Positions 51,416-58,936 of a DNA stretch of 64,000 nt are shown one piece after another; positions within the stretch are counted from its first letter, which is position 1, and every line of letters starts with the position of its first letter. The position numbers and the translations under genes are program-made. The stretch spans positions 1,054,001 through 1,118,000 of the forward strand of contig NZ_WRXO01000001.1 in the NCBI RefSeq assembly GCF_009758125.1, read 5' to 3'. The notes beneath the pieces were generated by a model. It ran no database searches. It saw only the letters and a program-made list of their open reading frames with translations, and was not told where the DNA came from. The DNA is from Chitinophaga oryziterrae. Its GTDB lineage: Bacteria; Bacteroidota; Bacteroidia; Chitinophagales; Chitinophagaceae.

Positions 51416-51940
51416 ATGAAAACTGAATCAACAAATGAAAAGCAGACAGTCGCTTTTGATCCGGCAGATTTTCTGATAGTACCGGCACGAACTTTTGAAG
51501 ACTTGAAAATAGGCGAAATTTTCAGGGCACCGAGCCGGACCCTTACGGATGCGCATTCCGCAGCGTTTCAAACTGTCTCTTGTGATAATCACCCGGTACA
51601 TTACGATATGGTATGGGCGCAAAAGCACGGACACAAGGCACCGGTCGTCCACGGACTCCAGGTACTTGCATTTACAGCTCCAGGTGCCACTATGTTTCCT
51701 CATGTGATTGGCGAGGTATTTATAGCTTTCACAGAGGTATCCTGTAAATTTTTAAAAGAGGTCAATGCCGGTGATACTTTATATCCTGCTCTAAAAATCA
51801 TCTCTTTAACGCCACAGGGCAATAAAGGTATTGTAGAGACTGAAGCTACAATTCATAATCAAAACGGTGAGCTCGTTCTGTCGGGCACCCATAAATATCT
51901 TTTAAAAGCAAGACAAGCTGGAGATCTGCAAAACAAATGA
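51416..51940 (+). CDS. MaoC family dehydratase (hot-dog fold)
   Basis: 174 residues. MaoC/R-hydratase features: EDLKIGEIFRAPSRTLTDAH, SCDNHPVHYD (the catalytic Asp-His pair region), APVVHGLQVLAFTAPGA and KFLKEVNAGDTL. Such enzymes hydrate enoyl-CoA or related acyl substrates. It heads the plus-strand pair with the first SRPBCC gene after a 138-bp gap. A place in fatty-acyl or aromatic breakdown is plausible; the exact substrate is unknown. Confidence 0.9.
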   Translation: MKTESTNEKQTVAFDPADFLIVPARTFEDLKIGEIFRAPSRTLTDAHSAAFQTVSCDNHPVHYDMVWAQKHGHKAPVVHGLQVLAFTAPGATMFPHVIGEVFIAFTEVSCKFLKEVNAGDTLYPALKIISLTPQGNKGIVETEATIHNQNGELVLSGTHKYLLKARQAGDLQNK

Positions 51941-52078
51941 TTAAGTCAGGGAATATTACCCATGTCTATCAGTTAAATACAGGACACTCGTCTTTCCTCT
52001 CAAAATCGCAGGAATTACTGGCTATCCTGATTGGAATAAACCGCATTAATATACTACTCATAAATAAATTCAAAATAT

Positions 52079-52630
52079 ATGGAGATTGTACAAACCCCCG
52101 AAAATGCATTATCACATTCCGTAGTGACTGCAATTATAAACGCGCCAATTGAAAAGATCGATATCGCTGACTGGCTCTTACATCTCCCAGATGCGGAGTA
52201 TCAGCGTTGTTCGACCCAACACATTGGCGCAGGCATTACAACAACTTATGATGGCCAGCCAATGTCAATTAACGTTGAAACCATTGGTGACGCTTTGATG
52301 GTACAACATTATGTCGCAGTGGTGCACCGGGCAGATTACTGCCGGATGTTGTCTGTTTCTGATTCGATCACAAAAAATGGCCGTACAAAAGTTCAGGTAC
52401 TTTGGGAACTCAGTGTCAGGAAAATCGATGATAACACCTGTGAATATAAAAACGAAATACATGCCACGGCAACGGATGAATTTTTCGAATTTATGAAGGC
52501 GCACGAATTAACATTGGAAAAGGCAGCAGCAGCACGGCAGGCGGCTTCGGATAGCCATAATCACGAAGAAACCCCTCTTTTTGCAAAAAGCATAGAAAAA
52601 AAGGCTTTGACAGGAACCTATGGGATTTAG
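52079..52630 (+). CDS. SRPBCC family protein, copy 1
   Basis: 183 residues, no signal peptide. START/polyketide-cyclase-like helix-grip features: SVVTAIINAPIEKIDIADWLLHLPDAEYQ, SINVETIGDALMVQHYVAV, and LWELSVRKIDDNTCEY in the long beta sheet, ending in a C-terminal helix and SIEKKALTGTYGI. It is an apparent paralogue of the gene at 56665; by hand alignment about 140 of 183 residues agree. An in-frame 41-codon extension follows its TAG and is judged to be a separate remnant. Role: probable hydrophobic small-molecule binding; substrate unknown. Confidence 0.75.
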   Translation: MEIVQTPENALSHSVVTAIINAPIEKIDIADWLLHLPDAEYQRCSTQHIGAGITTTYDGQPMSINVETIGDALMVQHYVAVVHRADYCRMLSVSDSITKNGRTKVQVLWELSVRKIDDNTCEYKNEIHATATDEFFEFMKAHELTLEKAAAARQAASDSHNHEETPLFAKSIEKKALTGTYGI

Positions 52631-52756
52631 GCGATATATCTTCCTGCATTTGAACAAAAGGGGATCAAAATGGGAGAGGTAATGAGAGCTATTCCTGAAG
52701 GAAAAGATGAAATCATTGCGGTCGCAAAAGGACTATTATTAACAAAGAGCCGATAA
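52631..52756 (+). pseudogene. In-frame 41-codon remnant after SRPBCC stop
   Basis: Immediately after the SRPBCC TAG the same frame stays open for 41 codons to a TAA at 52754 (KGIKMGEVMRAIPEGKDEII and on to LLLTKSR). Its composition is protein-like, yet the paralogue at 56665 stops at the same Ile without such an extension. It looks like the 3' end of a lost gene. Its last codons lie inside the terminator stem. Confidence 0.4.
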
Positions 52757-52787
52757 GATCTTTTTAACATCTTATCGGCTCTTTGTT
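52741..52787. terminator. Strong bidirectional terminator
   Basis: A perfect 19-bp inverted repeat (left arm begins AACAAAGAGCCG; right arm 52769-52787) with a 9-base T-rich loop lies between the plus-strand SRPBCC gene and the convergent hydrolase. Confidence 0.9.
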
Positions 52788-52807
52788 ATACTATTATCAA
52801 ATGTCGT

Positions 52808-54067
52808 CTATTTTACGTGCTGCAAAAAATCGATAATCAATCCGGTGAGTTGTTCAGGTTGTTCCTGTTGTAACCAGTGACCCGCACCTTCAATGATGTG
52901 AAAGCTTTGCATTTTTGTACAGGCCTGGCGCTGCATCTGCTCTAATGCGCCTGGCGGGCGAAATGTTGCCCAGTCAGCGATCCCTGAAATAAAACAGGAA
53001 GGCACATCTATTGTGTGACCCGAAAAAAGTTCGAGGTCAGACCTGTTTAATCCGCCCGTGGTGCAGCGGTACCAGTTTAATCCGCCTTGGAAACCAGTAC
53101 GTTTAAACTCCTGTGTATAGATATCAAGGTCGTTATCCGGAAGCCATTTGCAGGCGGCTATTTCATTCTGTGAGGGCATGTTGGGAGCAACTGATTCCGG
53201 CATTGTTTTATCAAGATCCAGAACATAATAAGTTGGCAGTTTGGCGAATTCTTCCGCCGTGCCCGAGGTAAGGGGAAATGGTTTATTCTGGTTCCAGTCG
53301 GCACTCTTTACATGAAAGTAAGCCCGCTGAAAATCGTGCAGGCCCTGTTTGCAATTCAGCATTTCATTATTCGCGCTGCGTGATGAGAAATAGGTGGTAC
53401 TGTCCTTACGGGGTCTTGATAGTAATGCAAGTGGATCTTGAGCAGGTGGCGCCGCCTGGTGCAGATAGGGGGCAGGATGTTCTCCAACGCCAAAAGGTAG
53501 AGGTGGCACACCGCCGAAAGGGCAACTTAGAAGAACGACTGACCGAAAAAAATCTGGTCTGACAAGAGCGCAATAGGCCGCTACTGTCGCCCCCACATCG
53601 TGTCCGACTATAGAATAAACAGACTCATGCCCCATAGCCATCATCAAACCGAGAGCATCGCGGGAAAGTTCATGTGTCCTAAAAGAGGCGAAATTTCCAT
53701 CATAATCGTTATCCCAACCTGTTGTGCGGCCATAGCCACGAAGATCAGGGGCGATCACATGGTAACCCGCAGCAGCCAATGGCAGCATTATTTTCCGCCA
53801 GCTGTAGGCAAGTTCCGGAAATCCATGCAGCAGTAGTACAGCGGGGCGTTTTGGTGTGTCAAAACCGGCTTCCAGTACATGTACTGTCAGGCCGTTGACC
53901 CCGGTAACATACCGTTCACGTATGCCTGCCGGTAGTTTCATGTCATTTAATTGTTCATTTGTTTTCATATGATTTGGTTTTTTTTCTGCTAATACCTCCA
54001 AAGGGCGGATCAAAACCGCTCCCAAAGCAACAAGCGCTGTGCTTTTTGCAAAGTTTCTGCGTTTCAT
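52808..54067 (-). CDS. Alpha/beta hydrolase, epoxide-hydrolase-like, probable Tat export
   Basis: 419 residues. The N-terminus MKRRNFAKSTALVALGAVL has an RR pair before a hydrophobic stretch, suggesting a twin-arginine signal. The hydrolase core shows LLLHGFPELAYSW (oxyanion HGFP, 81-84), APDLRGYGRTTGW, nucleophile Asp157 in VGHDVGATVA, and a late GAGHWLQQEQP with the catalytic His. Asp nucleophile plus HGxP and RGYG are typical of epoxide hydrolases and dehalogenases. A 16-bp palindrome matching one before the tetR gene lies in front of the start, so TetR control is likely. Confidence 0.9.
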   Translation of the reverse strand: MKRRNFAKSTALVALGAVLIRPLEVLAEKKPNHMKTNEQLNDMKLPAGIRERYVTGVNGLTVHVLEAGFDTPKRPAVLLLHGFPELAYSWRKIMLPLAAAGYHVIAPDLRGYGRTTGWDNDYDGNFASFRTHELSRDALGLMMAMGHESVYSIVGHDVGATVAAYCALVRPDFFRSVVLLSCPFGGVPPLPFGVGEHPAPYLHQAAPPAQDPLALLSRPRKDSTTYFSSRSANNEMLNCKQGLHDFQRAYFHVKSADWNQNKPFPLTSGTAEEFAKLPTYYVLDLDKTMPESVAPNMPSQNEIAACKWLPDNDLDIYTQEFKRTGFQGGLNWYRCTTGGLNRSDLELFSGHTIDVPSCFISGIADWATFRPPGALEQMQRQACTKMQSFHIIEGAGHWLQQEQPEQLTGLIIDFLQHVK

Positions 54068-54083
54068 ATTTGGTATTCATTAA

Positions 54084-54099
54084 AAGACTTTTTAGTCTT
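54084..54099. promoter_or_regulatory. TetR operator candidate before the hydrolase
   Basis: AAGACT-TTTT-AGTCTT, a perfect inverted repeat, lies 17 bp upstream of the hydrolase start. Its reverse complement core (AGACT-AAAA-AGTCT) recurs at 54787 upstream of tetR. Confidence 0.8.
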
Positions 54100-54156
54100 A
54101 TTTTGTTTATAAAAAAATGGTTTCCCTGATTCAATCATTTAAACCATATAGCTCAT

Positions 54157-54762
54157 TTACGCTTGCTTGATCTCGAAAGATTTTAATTCAGATTTAAGCA
54201 TCTTTATAACTGTGTACATCGGCTTAACACTATCGGTTACTCTCGAAACCAGAGTTGCTCCTTCCAGCATTACGAGTACTTTTAAACAATACTCTTCAGG
54301 GTTCAGTTTATCTGATAATTCTCCGTTTGCTATACCTTGTTTTAAAATATCAATAAAAAGTGTCATAGAGGTTTCGATCATTGCCTTTACCTTTTTTTTG
54401 ATTGTTGGATTTGTGTTATCCGAGTCTACACCGAAATTCAAAATAGGGCATCCGCCTTCGATAAAGGGATCCAAAGGATTTTTACGAAGATCAATGAACG
54501 CAAACAGCTTTTTAACCGCTGTTTTTTCTTTTGACATAACAGAATAAGCTTTGGCGGACATTTTACTGAAAAGAAAATCTACACTGGCGATAGAAATCGC
54601 CTCTTTGTTTTCAAAATTCCCGTATATGCCTCCTTTCGCCATCTTTGTGGCCGCCAGTATATCATCTATAGTCGTTCCGGCTATTCCTTTCGAATTGAAT
54701 ATTGGCGCCGATTGTTCAATGATAAATTGCTTAGTTCTTTCCGCTTTTCCTTTTATGTTCAT
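54157..54762 (-). CDS. TetR/AcrR family transcriptional regulator
   Basis: 201 residues. The N-terminal HTH is standard: TKQFIIEQSAPIFNSKGIAGTTIDDILAATKMAKGGIYGNFENKEAI. The C-terminal ligand domain includes GGCPILNFGVDSDNTNP, a pattern shared by AcrR/NemR-like regulators that respond to electrophiles or drugs. It is AT-rich compared with neighbours. An operator-like palindrome lies in front of its own start and another in front of the hydrolase downstream, giving a simple autoregulated module. Confidence 0.93.
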   Translation of the reverse strand: MNIKGKAERTKQFIIEQSAPIFNSKGIAGTTIDDILAATKMAKGGIYGNFENKEAISIASVDFLFSKMSAKAYSVMSKEKTAVKKLFAFIDLRKNPLDPFIEGGCPILNFGVDSDNTNPTIKKKVKAMIETSMTLFIDILKQGIANGELSDKLNPEEYCLKVLVMLEGATLVSRVTDSVKPMYTVIKMLKSELKSFEIKQA

Positions 54763-55153
54763 TGCTTATTTTAATTATTCAAATTTAGACTAAAAAGTCT
54801 TATTTAAAGAATAAATAAAAAATTAACCAAATTATGGCAATGTAAGGCTATGATATTGGAGGGACTGGGCGCAAAAGATCTAGTGGTGCTGGCGGCTTCA
54901 AAACGCAGCTATAGGAAACGGCGCAGCACCTGAATGAGGCGTTGCGGGATATTGGCAAGATCATACACCAGCCGCATTTCAAAACCAAAACAGGAAAGAG
55001 ACTTTAAAAATTTAAATCGGATTTAAAGCCGTAATCAAATCTTATTAATTTTAAGTGTGTTATTACCCTAAATTCAATTATTACGAGCAAATGGTTGGCT
55101 TAACTTTATGACATTGGACCCGGCACCATGTAAGGGGCCGCTTTTTTCTTCGG
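54763..55153. other. Intergenic stretch with GC-richer remnant
   Basis: Besides the tetR operator (54787-54800), a GC-richer patch at about 54850-55005 contains a plus-strand frame reading QHLNEALRDIGKIIHQPHFK and ending at a stop near 55005, with an earlier frame (LGAKDLVVLAASKRSYRKRR) disrupted before it. This looks like a scar of a lost gene. I cannot name the family. The remainder is AT-rich and empty. Confidence 0.35.
54787..54800. promoter_or_regulatory. TetR operator candidate before tetR
   Basis: AGACT-AAAA-AGTCT lies 25 bp upstream of the tetR start. It is the same palindrome as at 54084, so autoregulation is likely. Confidence 0.8.
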
Positions 55154-55594
55154 TTAAATTTGCCCGTTATAATTTGGGTCAAATTCCACTATCCATTCAA
55201 TACCATACTTGTCCCTGAACATGCCGGCGTAGGTACCCCAGGGACCGTCGCCAATGGGGCCTTCAATATCCCCACCTGCCGATAATCCGTTAAATATTTG
55301 GTCGGCCTCTTCCTTACTTTCAGCACTAACAACTATTTTAGACCGGTTTTCGTTTTCGTTTACCCGCCCCATAAATTCGGGAACATCGTTGGCTATCAGT
55401 ACATTGTGTTTGCCAATAGGTAACGCAATGTGCATTATTTTGTTGGCATCATTCTCGGCTACCTGAAATTCAGCGCTCGATAGGTCCTTGAAGCGAATGA
55501 TCTTTGTGAACTCACCGCCAAAAACTGATTTGTAAAAAGTGAATGCTTCTTCGGCATTTCCGTTGAAGTTGATCCAAGGGTTAATTGTTCTCAT
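55154..55594 (-). CDS. VOC family protein (PhnB/glyoxalase-like)
   Basis: 146 residues from ATG 55594 (MRTINPWINFNGNAEEAF); 13 more upstream codons are open but do not look coding. PhnB-type features: FYKSVFGGEFTKIIRF, IMHIALPIGKHNVLIANDVP, KEEADQIFNGLSAGG, and GPWGTYAGMFRDKYGIEWIVEFD. These are vicinal-oxygen-chelate folds with varied or unknown substrates. It lies 65 bp from the end of the LysR gene on the same strand. Confidence 0.9.
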   Translation of the reverse strand: MRTINPWINFNGNAEEAFTFYKSVFGGEFTKIIRFKDLSSAEFQVAENDANKIMHIALPIGKHNVLIANDVPEFMGRVNENENRSKIVVSAESKEEADQIFNGLSAGGDIEGPIGDGPWGTYAGMFRDKYGIEWIVEFDPNYNGQI

Positions 55595-55658
55595 AATTTT
55601 TATTCTTGAATGATTAATTTTATATTTCAACATAATTTTTCATTCAATCGGTCTTTTA

Positions 55659-56555
55659 TTAAGCCTGTTGAACATGATAGTCTTCCGCGTGATGGACTAA
55701 TAGCTGCGCCAGTAATCGCGCTGCTTTTTTGCGATATTGACCTGCCGGCCAGGAAATAGTGGCCAATCGGGTCATACCCTCGCCTGTAATTTTCAGTGCT
55801 TTTAATTCAGGATAGTTAAAGATCGACGAACCCATTAATATGGTTGCCCACCGACCACTATCTACCAATTGTAAAAGCATATTGATATCATTTACTTCCA
55901 TTTTGATATCGGGTATTAAATGATGATCTTCCAATAAAAGATCGAGGTAATTGCGGATGCTATATCCTCTGGTAGGCAATAGCAAAGGCAGACCATCTAA
56001 TTGCTTAATGTTGATCTGCTTTCTACCGCCCATCGGATGGCTTTTGTGAACTACAAGTGCCAGGCAGGAAGAAAACAAACGTTCAATTTCAAATCCTTCG
56101 CCTTTCTCGCCTTGAGAAAAAGATAACATCATATCAATATGACCCTGATCAAGCTTGTCCAGTAAATCCTGAGTGGTGCCAAAGCTGATTTTTATGCTGA
56201 TTTTTGGGCATTCTTGTGAGAAGTCCAGTATAGCTTTCGTTAACAAGGCCATTAGTCCGTAGGTTACGCCGATCGACAGCGTTCCTGTATTCAGGTTCAT
56301 CAAATCCTTCAACATGTCCTTGCCGTCTTCGGCATCTTTCGCTGTCTTGAGGGCATAAGGCAAAAACGTTCTACCTGCCTCTGTGAGCCGCACCCGCTTT
56401 GCGATCCTGTCAAACAATGGTATTCCCAGTTCATCTTCCAATTGTTTGATCTGTTGAGATAGTGTGCTTTGCGTGATAAATAATGCACCCGAAGCCTCAG
56501 TAAAATTTTGTAATTCGGCGGCTTTGATAAAGTATTTCAATTGACGAAGTTCCAT
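55659..56555 (-). CDS. LysR family transcriptional regulator
   Basis: 298 residues. The N-terminal winged HTH is textbook: MELRQLKYFIKAAELQNFTEAS, ITQSTLSQQIKQLEDELG, PLFDRIAKRVRLTEAGR. The effector domain follows (LSIGVTYGLMALLTKAIL, CynR/CysB-like layout). It diverges from the second SRPBCC gene across a 109-bp gap with a T-N11-A type site, so it probably controls that gene and itself. The effector is unknown. Confidence 0.94.
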   Translation of the reverse strand: MELRQLKYFIKAAELQNFTEASGALFITQSTLSQQIKQLEDELGIPLFDRIAKRVRLTEAGRTFLPYALKTAKDAEDGKDMLKDLMNLNTGTLSIGVTYGLMALLTKAILDFSQECPKISIKISFGTTQDLLDKLDQGHIDMMLSFSQGEKGEGFEIERLFSSCLALVVHKSHPMGGRKQINIKQLDGLPLLLPTRGYSIRNYLDLLLEDHHLIPDIKMEVNDINMLLQLVDSGRWATILMGSSIFNYPELKALKITGEGMTRLATISWPAGQYRKKAARLLAQLLVHHAEDYHVQQA

Positions 56556-56575
56556 TTTTAAAAATATTAAAAATA

Positions 56576-56621
56576 ATCGGTTTTACCGATCAAGTATATC
56601 TAAAATAAGAGTTTTAACGAT
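56576..56621. promoter_or_regulatory. LysR binding region between lysR and SRPBCC copy 2
   Basis: ATCGGT-TTT-ACCGAT (56576-56590) is a perfect dyad of the LysR T-N11-A kind. A related half, GTTTTAACGAT (56611-56621), lies 31 bp from GTTTTACCGAT (56580-56590), three helical turns away, as in recognition plus activation sites of LysR regulators. Confidence 0.75.
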
Positions 56622-56664
56622 TAGTGAATTTCGGTGACCTTTGAATTATTAAACAAAAAATATC

Positions 56665-57216
56665 ATGGAAATCAAACAAACTACCGAAAACGCGCTTTCC
56701 CACTCAACTGTAAAAGCGATCATTAACGCGCCAATTGAAAAAGTAAACATCGCAGATTGGTTATTCAATCTGCCCGATGAAGAATATCAAAGGTGCTCTA
56801 CAGCTCATATCGCAGCTGGCTTTACACGCACTTTAGCTGGCGAGCCTATGTCAATCAATGTAGAGACCATCGGTAACGCGCTTATCATTCAGCATTATGT
56901 GGCTACTGAGTACAGGGCAGATTATTGCCGTATGTTATCGGTTTCTGATGCGATCACTACCAACGGGCGCAGCAAAGTTCAGGTGCTATGGGAACTTAGA
57001 GCCACAAAATTGGACGATCAAACCTGTGAATATACCAACGAAATTCATGCAACAGCAACGCCTGAGTTTTTTGAATTTATGAAAGTGCACAACATTTCTT
57101 TGACGCAGGCTGCTCACGACCGCCAGGTTGCATCGGATGCTCACAATCATGAAGAAACACCCCTGTTTGCAAAAAGCATCGAAAAGAAAGCCCTTACCGG
57201 CAGTTATGGTATTTGA
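56665..57216 (+). CDS. SRPBCC family protein, copy 2
   Basis: 183 residues, the close paralogue of the gene at 52079, with the same start pattern (MEIKQTTENALSHS) and same end (KALTGSYGI). It is divergent from the LysR gene and followed 17 bp later by a broken NADP-dependent oxidoreductase, so the pair probably formed one LysR-controlled operon. The helix-grip fold is inferred from copy 1. The two copies sit in different regulatory settings, which favours duplication or separate acquisition over simple redundancy. Confidence 0.75.
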   Translation: MEIKQTTENALSHSTVKAIINAPIEKVNIADWLFNLPDEEYQRCSTAHIAAGFTRTLAGEPMSINVETIGNALIIQHYVATEYRADYCRMLSVSDAITTNGRSKVQVLWELRATKLDDQTCEYTNEIHATATPEFFEFMKVHNISLTQAAHDRQVASDAHNHEETPLFAKSIEKKALTGSYGI

Positions 57217-57232
57217 TTGAATGGTTAAAAAA

Positions 57233-57414
57233 ATGAAATCGAAATTAATCAGATAGCTGAATATGCCAGCAGGTATGCCGCAAAACGATCGACTACCGAT
57301 GGTCAGCTATTATTAAAGCCATTATTTATTTCCGTCGACCCATACTTAAGAGCTGCCATGAGTGGTGGACATCCGCCCGGTTTGGGTCAACAATACCGAC
57401 GAACAAGCCAATAA
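57233..57414 (+). pseudogene. NADP-dependent oxidoreductase (CurA/MDR type), 5' remnant
   Basis: From ATG 57233 the frame reads MKSKLIR, a stop, then LNMPAGMPQND. After a frame change near 57290 it reads DGQLLLKPLFISVDPYLRAAM and ends at a stop at 57412. These match the N-terminal 50 residues of the leukotriene B4 dehydrogenase/CurA class of NADP-dependent reductases (ASRPxGxPxxxDF, then LLLKxLYLSVDPYLRGRM). Full proteins have about 330 residues; the rest is missing. So there is an in-frame stop, a frameshift and a 3' truncation. Confidence 0.7.
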
Positions 57415-57521
57415 AGGTTATTCACAGTAATAGGGACATATTTGGTATAGTTCGACCCATTAAAATATTTACCACCTTGATTTATATCGTTTTATAAAAT
57501 AAGCATAAAATTACCGGAACG

Positions 57522-57550
57522 ACAAAATCTGCTACTGTAGCGGATTTTGT
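57522..57550 (-). terminator. Hairpin terminator next to tRNA fragment
   Basis: A 13-bp stem (ACAAAATCTGCTA / TAGCGGATTTTGT, one G-T pair) with a CTG loop lies 6 bp from the tRNA 3' fragment, in the position of a native tRNA terminator on the minus strand. Confidence 0.65.
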
Positions 57551-57556
57551 TCTTTC

Positions 57557-57577
57557 TGCGGAGAGAGGGATTCGAAC
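57557..57577 (-). other. 3' end of a tRNA gene (fragment)
   Basis: On the minus strand the sequence GTTCGAATCCCTCTCTCCGCA has the T-loop (TTCGAAT), 3' side of the T-stem (CCCTC), 3' acceptor strand (TCTCCGC) and discriminator of a tRNA whose 5' end should be GCGGAGA. The 5' side of the T-stem is missing: GAGGG is expected where CATAG stands, and no 5' half follows. It therefore resembles an attachment-site half left by an integrated element. The isotype is not determinable. Confidence 0.6.
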
Positions 57578-57600
57578 TATGTTCGTTTAAGTCATTTTTT

Positions 57601-57720
57601 AGGCCTATTTATACGCGTTTTGAGTTACCTGATAGTATTTATACAATGAAGAATCTGAAACCGGCAACTGAGTACGTATTCAAGCTGGAGATATTAGATT
57701 ACGATGTATTCATGCGTGTG
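57601..57720 (+). pseudogene. Fibronectin type III-like gene fragment
   Basis: A plus-strand frame reads YTRFELPDSIYTMKNLKPATE and continues YVFKLEILDYDVF, typical of the last strands of a fibronectin III domain. There is no start, and the frame passes on into the terminator at 57770. Probably a fragment of a secreted enzyme or adhesin. Confidence 0.4.
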
Positions 57721-57769
57721 CAACGGTCAGTTGTTTCAACATTAAAATCGATTGTAAACAATTTTATAA

Positions 57770-57806
57770 AAAGGTGTGCTGCATACAGCAGCGCACCTTT
57801 TATTTT
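57770..57806. terminator. Terminator downstream of aldolase
   Basis: A 13-bp stem with one G-T pair (AAAGGTGTGCTGC / GCAGCGCACCTTT) ends in TATTTT on the plus strand and A/T ends on the minus. It lies 48 bp beyond the aldolase stop. Confidence 0.8.
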
Positions 57807-57853
57807 GAAAAGTATCATTAGCATGATGCACAAACACCGGAACTCCGTTAGCT

Positions 57854-58873
57854 TTAACTTTTTTCCATTTCTTCCGTATACTTCCCTCTGCGGGCAGTAC
57901 TATTAAGACTTGCCCTGTGGTACAGCGCCTGTTGCGCAGCCGCTATGTTCTCCGGTTTCCCTGCCCATAAATCCATTGCCGGTTGCTGAACCGCTCTTGC
58001 ATAAGAAAATGTAAGCGCCCAGGGTAGAGAAGGGTAGAGTTTATGCATTGTGTTTAGACGTGCCGTTGCCTGTTGAGGTGACTGCCCTCCGGAAAGGAAT
58101 GCGACCCCGGGTACAGAAGCAGGTACACAACGCAGTAAGCATTTAATGGTCGTATGTGCGATGATCTCATCATCTTCCTGTACGGGGCAATCCTTAGCAG
58201 GCAATATCATATTAGGCTTTAATATTATCCCGTGTAGATCTACCCGTTGATTATGCAATTCGGTAAAGAGCATCAGCAACCCTTCCTGTGTTACTTTCCG
58301 GCATCTTTCTAATGTATGAGTACCATCCATCAGCACTTCCGGTTCCACAACCGGTACTATACCTGCTTCCTGACAAATGGCCGCATAGCGTGCCAGTGCA
58401 TGCATATTCGCTTCCAGGCAACCACCTGAAGGGATATGTTCATTGATAATGATCACTGCCCGCCATTTGGCAAACCTGGCCCCCAGTGTGTAATACTCAC
58501 TCATACGCTGACGTAAGCCATCCAGTCCTTCAGTGACTTTCTCCCCGGGAAATCCCGCCAGCGCTACTGTTCCCTGATCTACTTTTATCCCCGGGACGAT
58601 GCCCTTGTTCTTCAGGGCATCTGCGAAGGGAACGCCGGCGAGGGTCTGCTGCCGGATGGTTTCATCACTTAGAATAGCAGCGCTGATGGCTGTTTCCAGG
58701 TTAGGTGTGTTAACGATCAGGTCGCGATAGGCCCGCCTGTATTCTTCTGTTTGCGGGATACCGGCTTCCGCAAAACGTTTGTTACAGGTAGGAATACTTT
58801 CGTCCATAGCCAGGAGGCCTTTATCGCCTGCCATCATGGCCTTTGTTGTGTCCGTCAGTTCTTGTGTTTTCAT
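57854..58873 (-). CDS. fda: Class I fructose-bisphosphate aldolase
   Basis: 339 residues. Schiff-base class I aldolase features: KGLLAMDESIPTCNKRF, FRRAYRDLI-like EEYRRAYRDLI, GIVPGIKVDQGTVAL, KWRAVIIINE, VEPEVLMDGTHTLE, and the Schiff-base lysine in GIILKPNMIL followed by VPGVAFLSGGQSP. It catalyses reversible cleavage of fructose 1,6-bisphosphate in glycolysis. The length and vertebrate-like motif set match bacterial class I enzymes of Bacteroidota. The C-terminal Tyr-containing tail of the animal enzyme is replaced by SLNSTARRGKYTEEMEK. Monocistronic. Confidence 0.94.
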   Translation of the reverse strand: MKTQELTDTTKAMMAGDKGLLAMDESIPTCNKRFAEAGIPQTEEYRRAYRDLIVNTPNLETAISAAILSDETIRQQTLAGVPFADALKNKGIVPGIKVDQGTVALAGFPGEKVTEGLDGLRQRMSEYYTLGARFAKWRAVIIINEHIPSGGCLEANMHALARYAAICQEAGIVPVVEPEVLMDGTHTLERCRKVTQEGLLMLFTELHNQRVDLHGIILKPNMILPAKDCPVQEDDEIIAHTTIKCLLRCVPASVPGVAFLSGGQSPQQATARLNTMHKLYPSLPWALTFSYARAVQQPAMDLWAGKPENIAAAQQALYHRASLNSTARRGKYTEEMEKS

Positions 58874-58936
58874 GATGTTTTTTTCAGCTGCATTTATTGC
58901 ATCAAAATTTGATCCGATTATCTGATTGTCCGGAAC

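Noticed and set aside
51937..52152. 71-codon frame between MaoC and SRPBCC copy 1
   Set aside because: It overlaps the MaoC stop and the SRPBCC start in another frame and resembles no protein.
52628..52756. Programmed stop-codon readthrough of the SRPBCC gene
   Set aside because: The paralogue ends at the same residue without an extension, and the extension runs into a terminator stem. A gene remnant is simpler.
57540..57600. Intact tRNA gene
   Set aside because: Only T-loop to discriminator can be read; the 5' T-stem, anticodon arm and D arm are missing.
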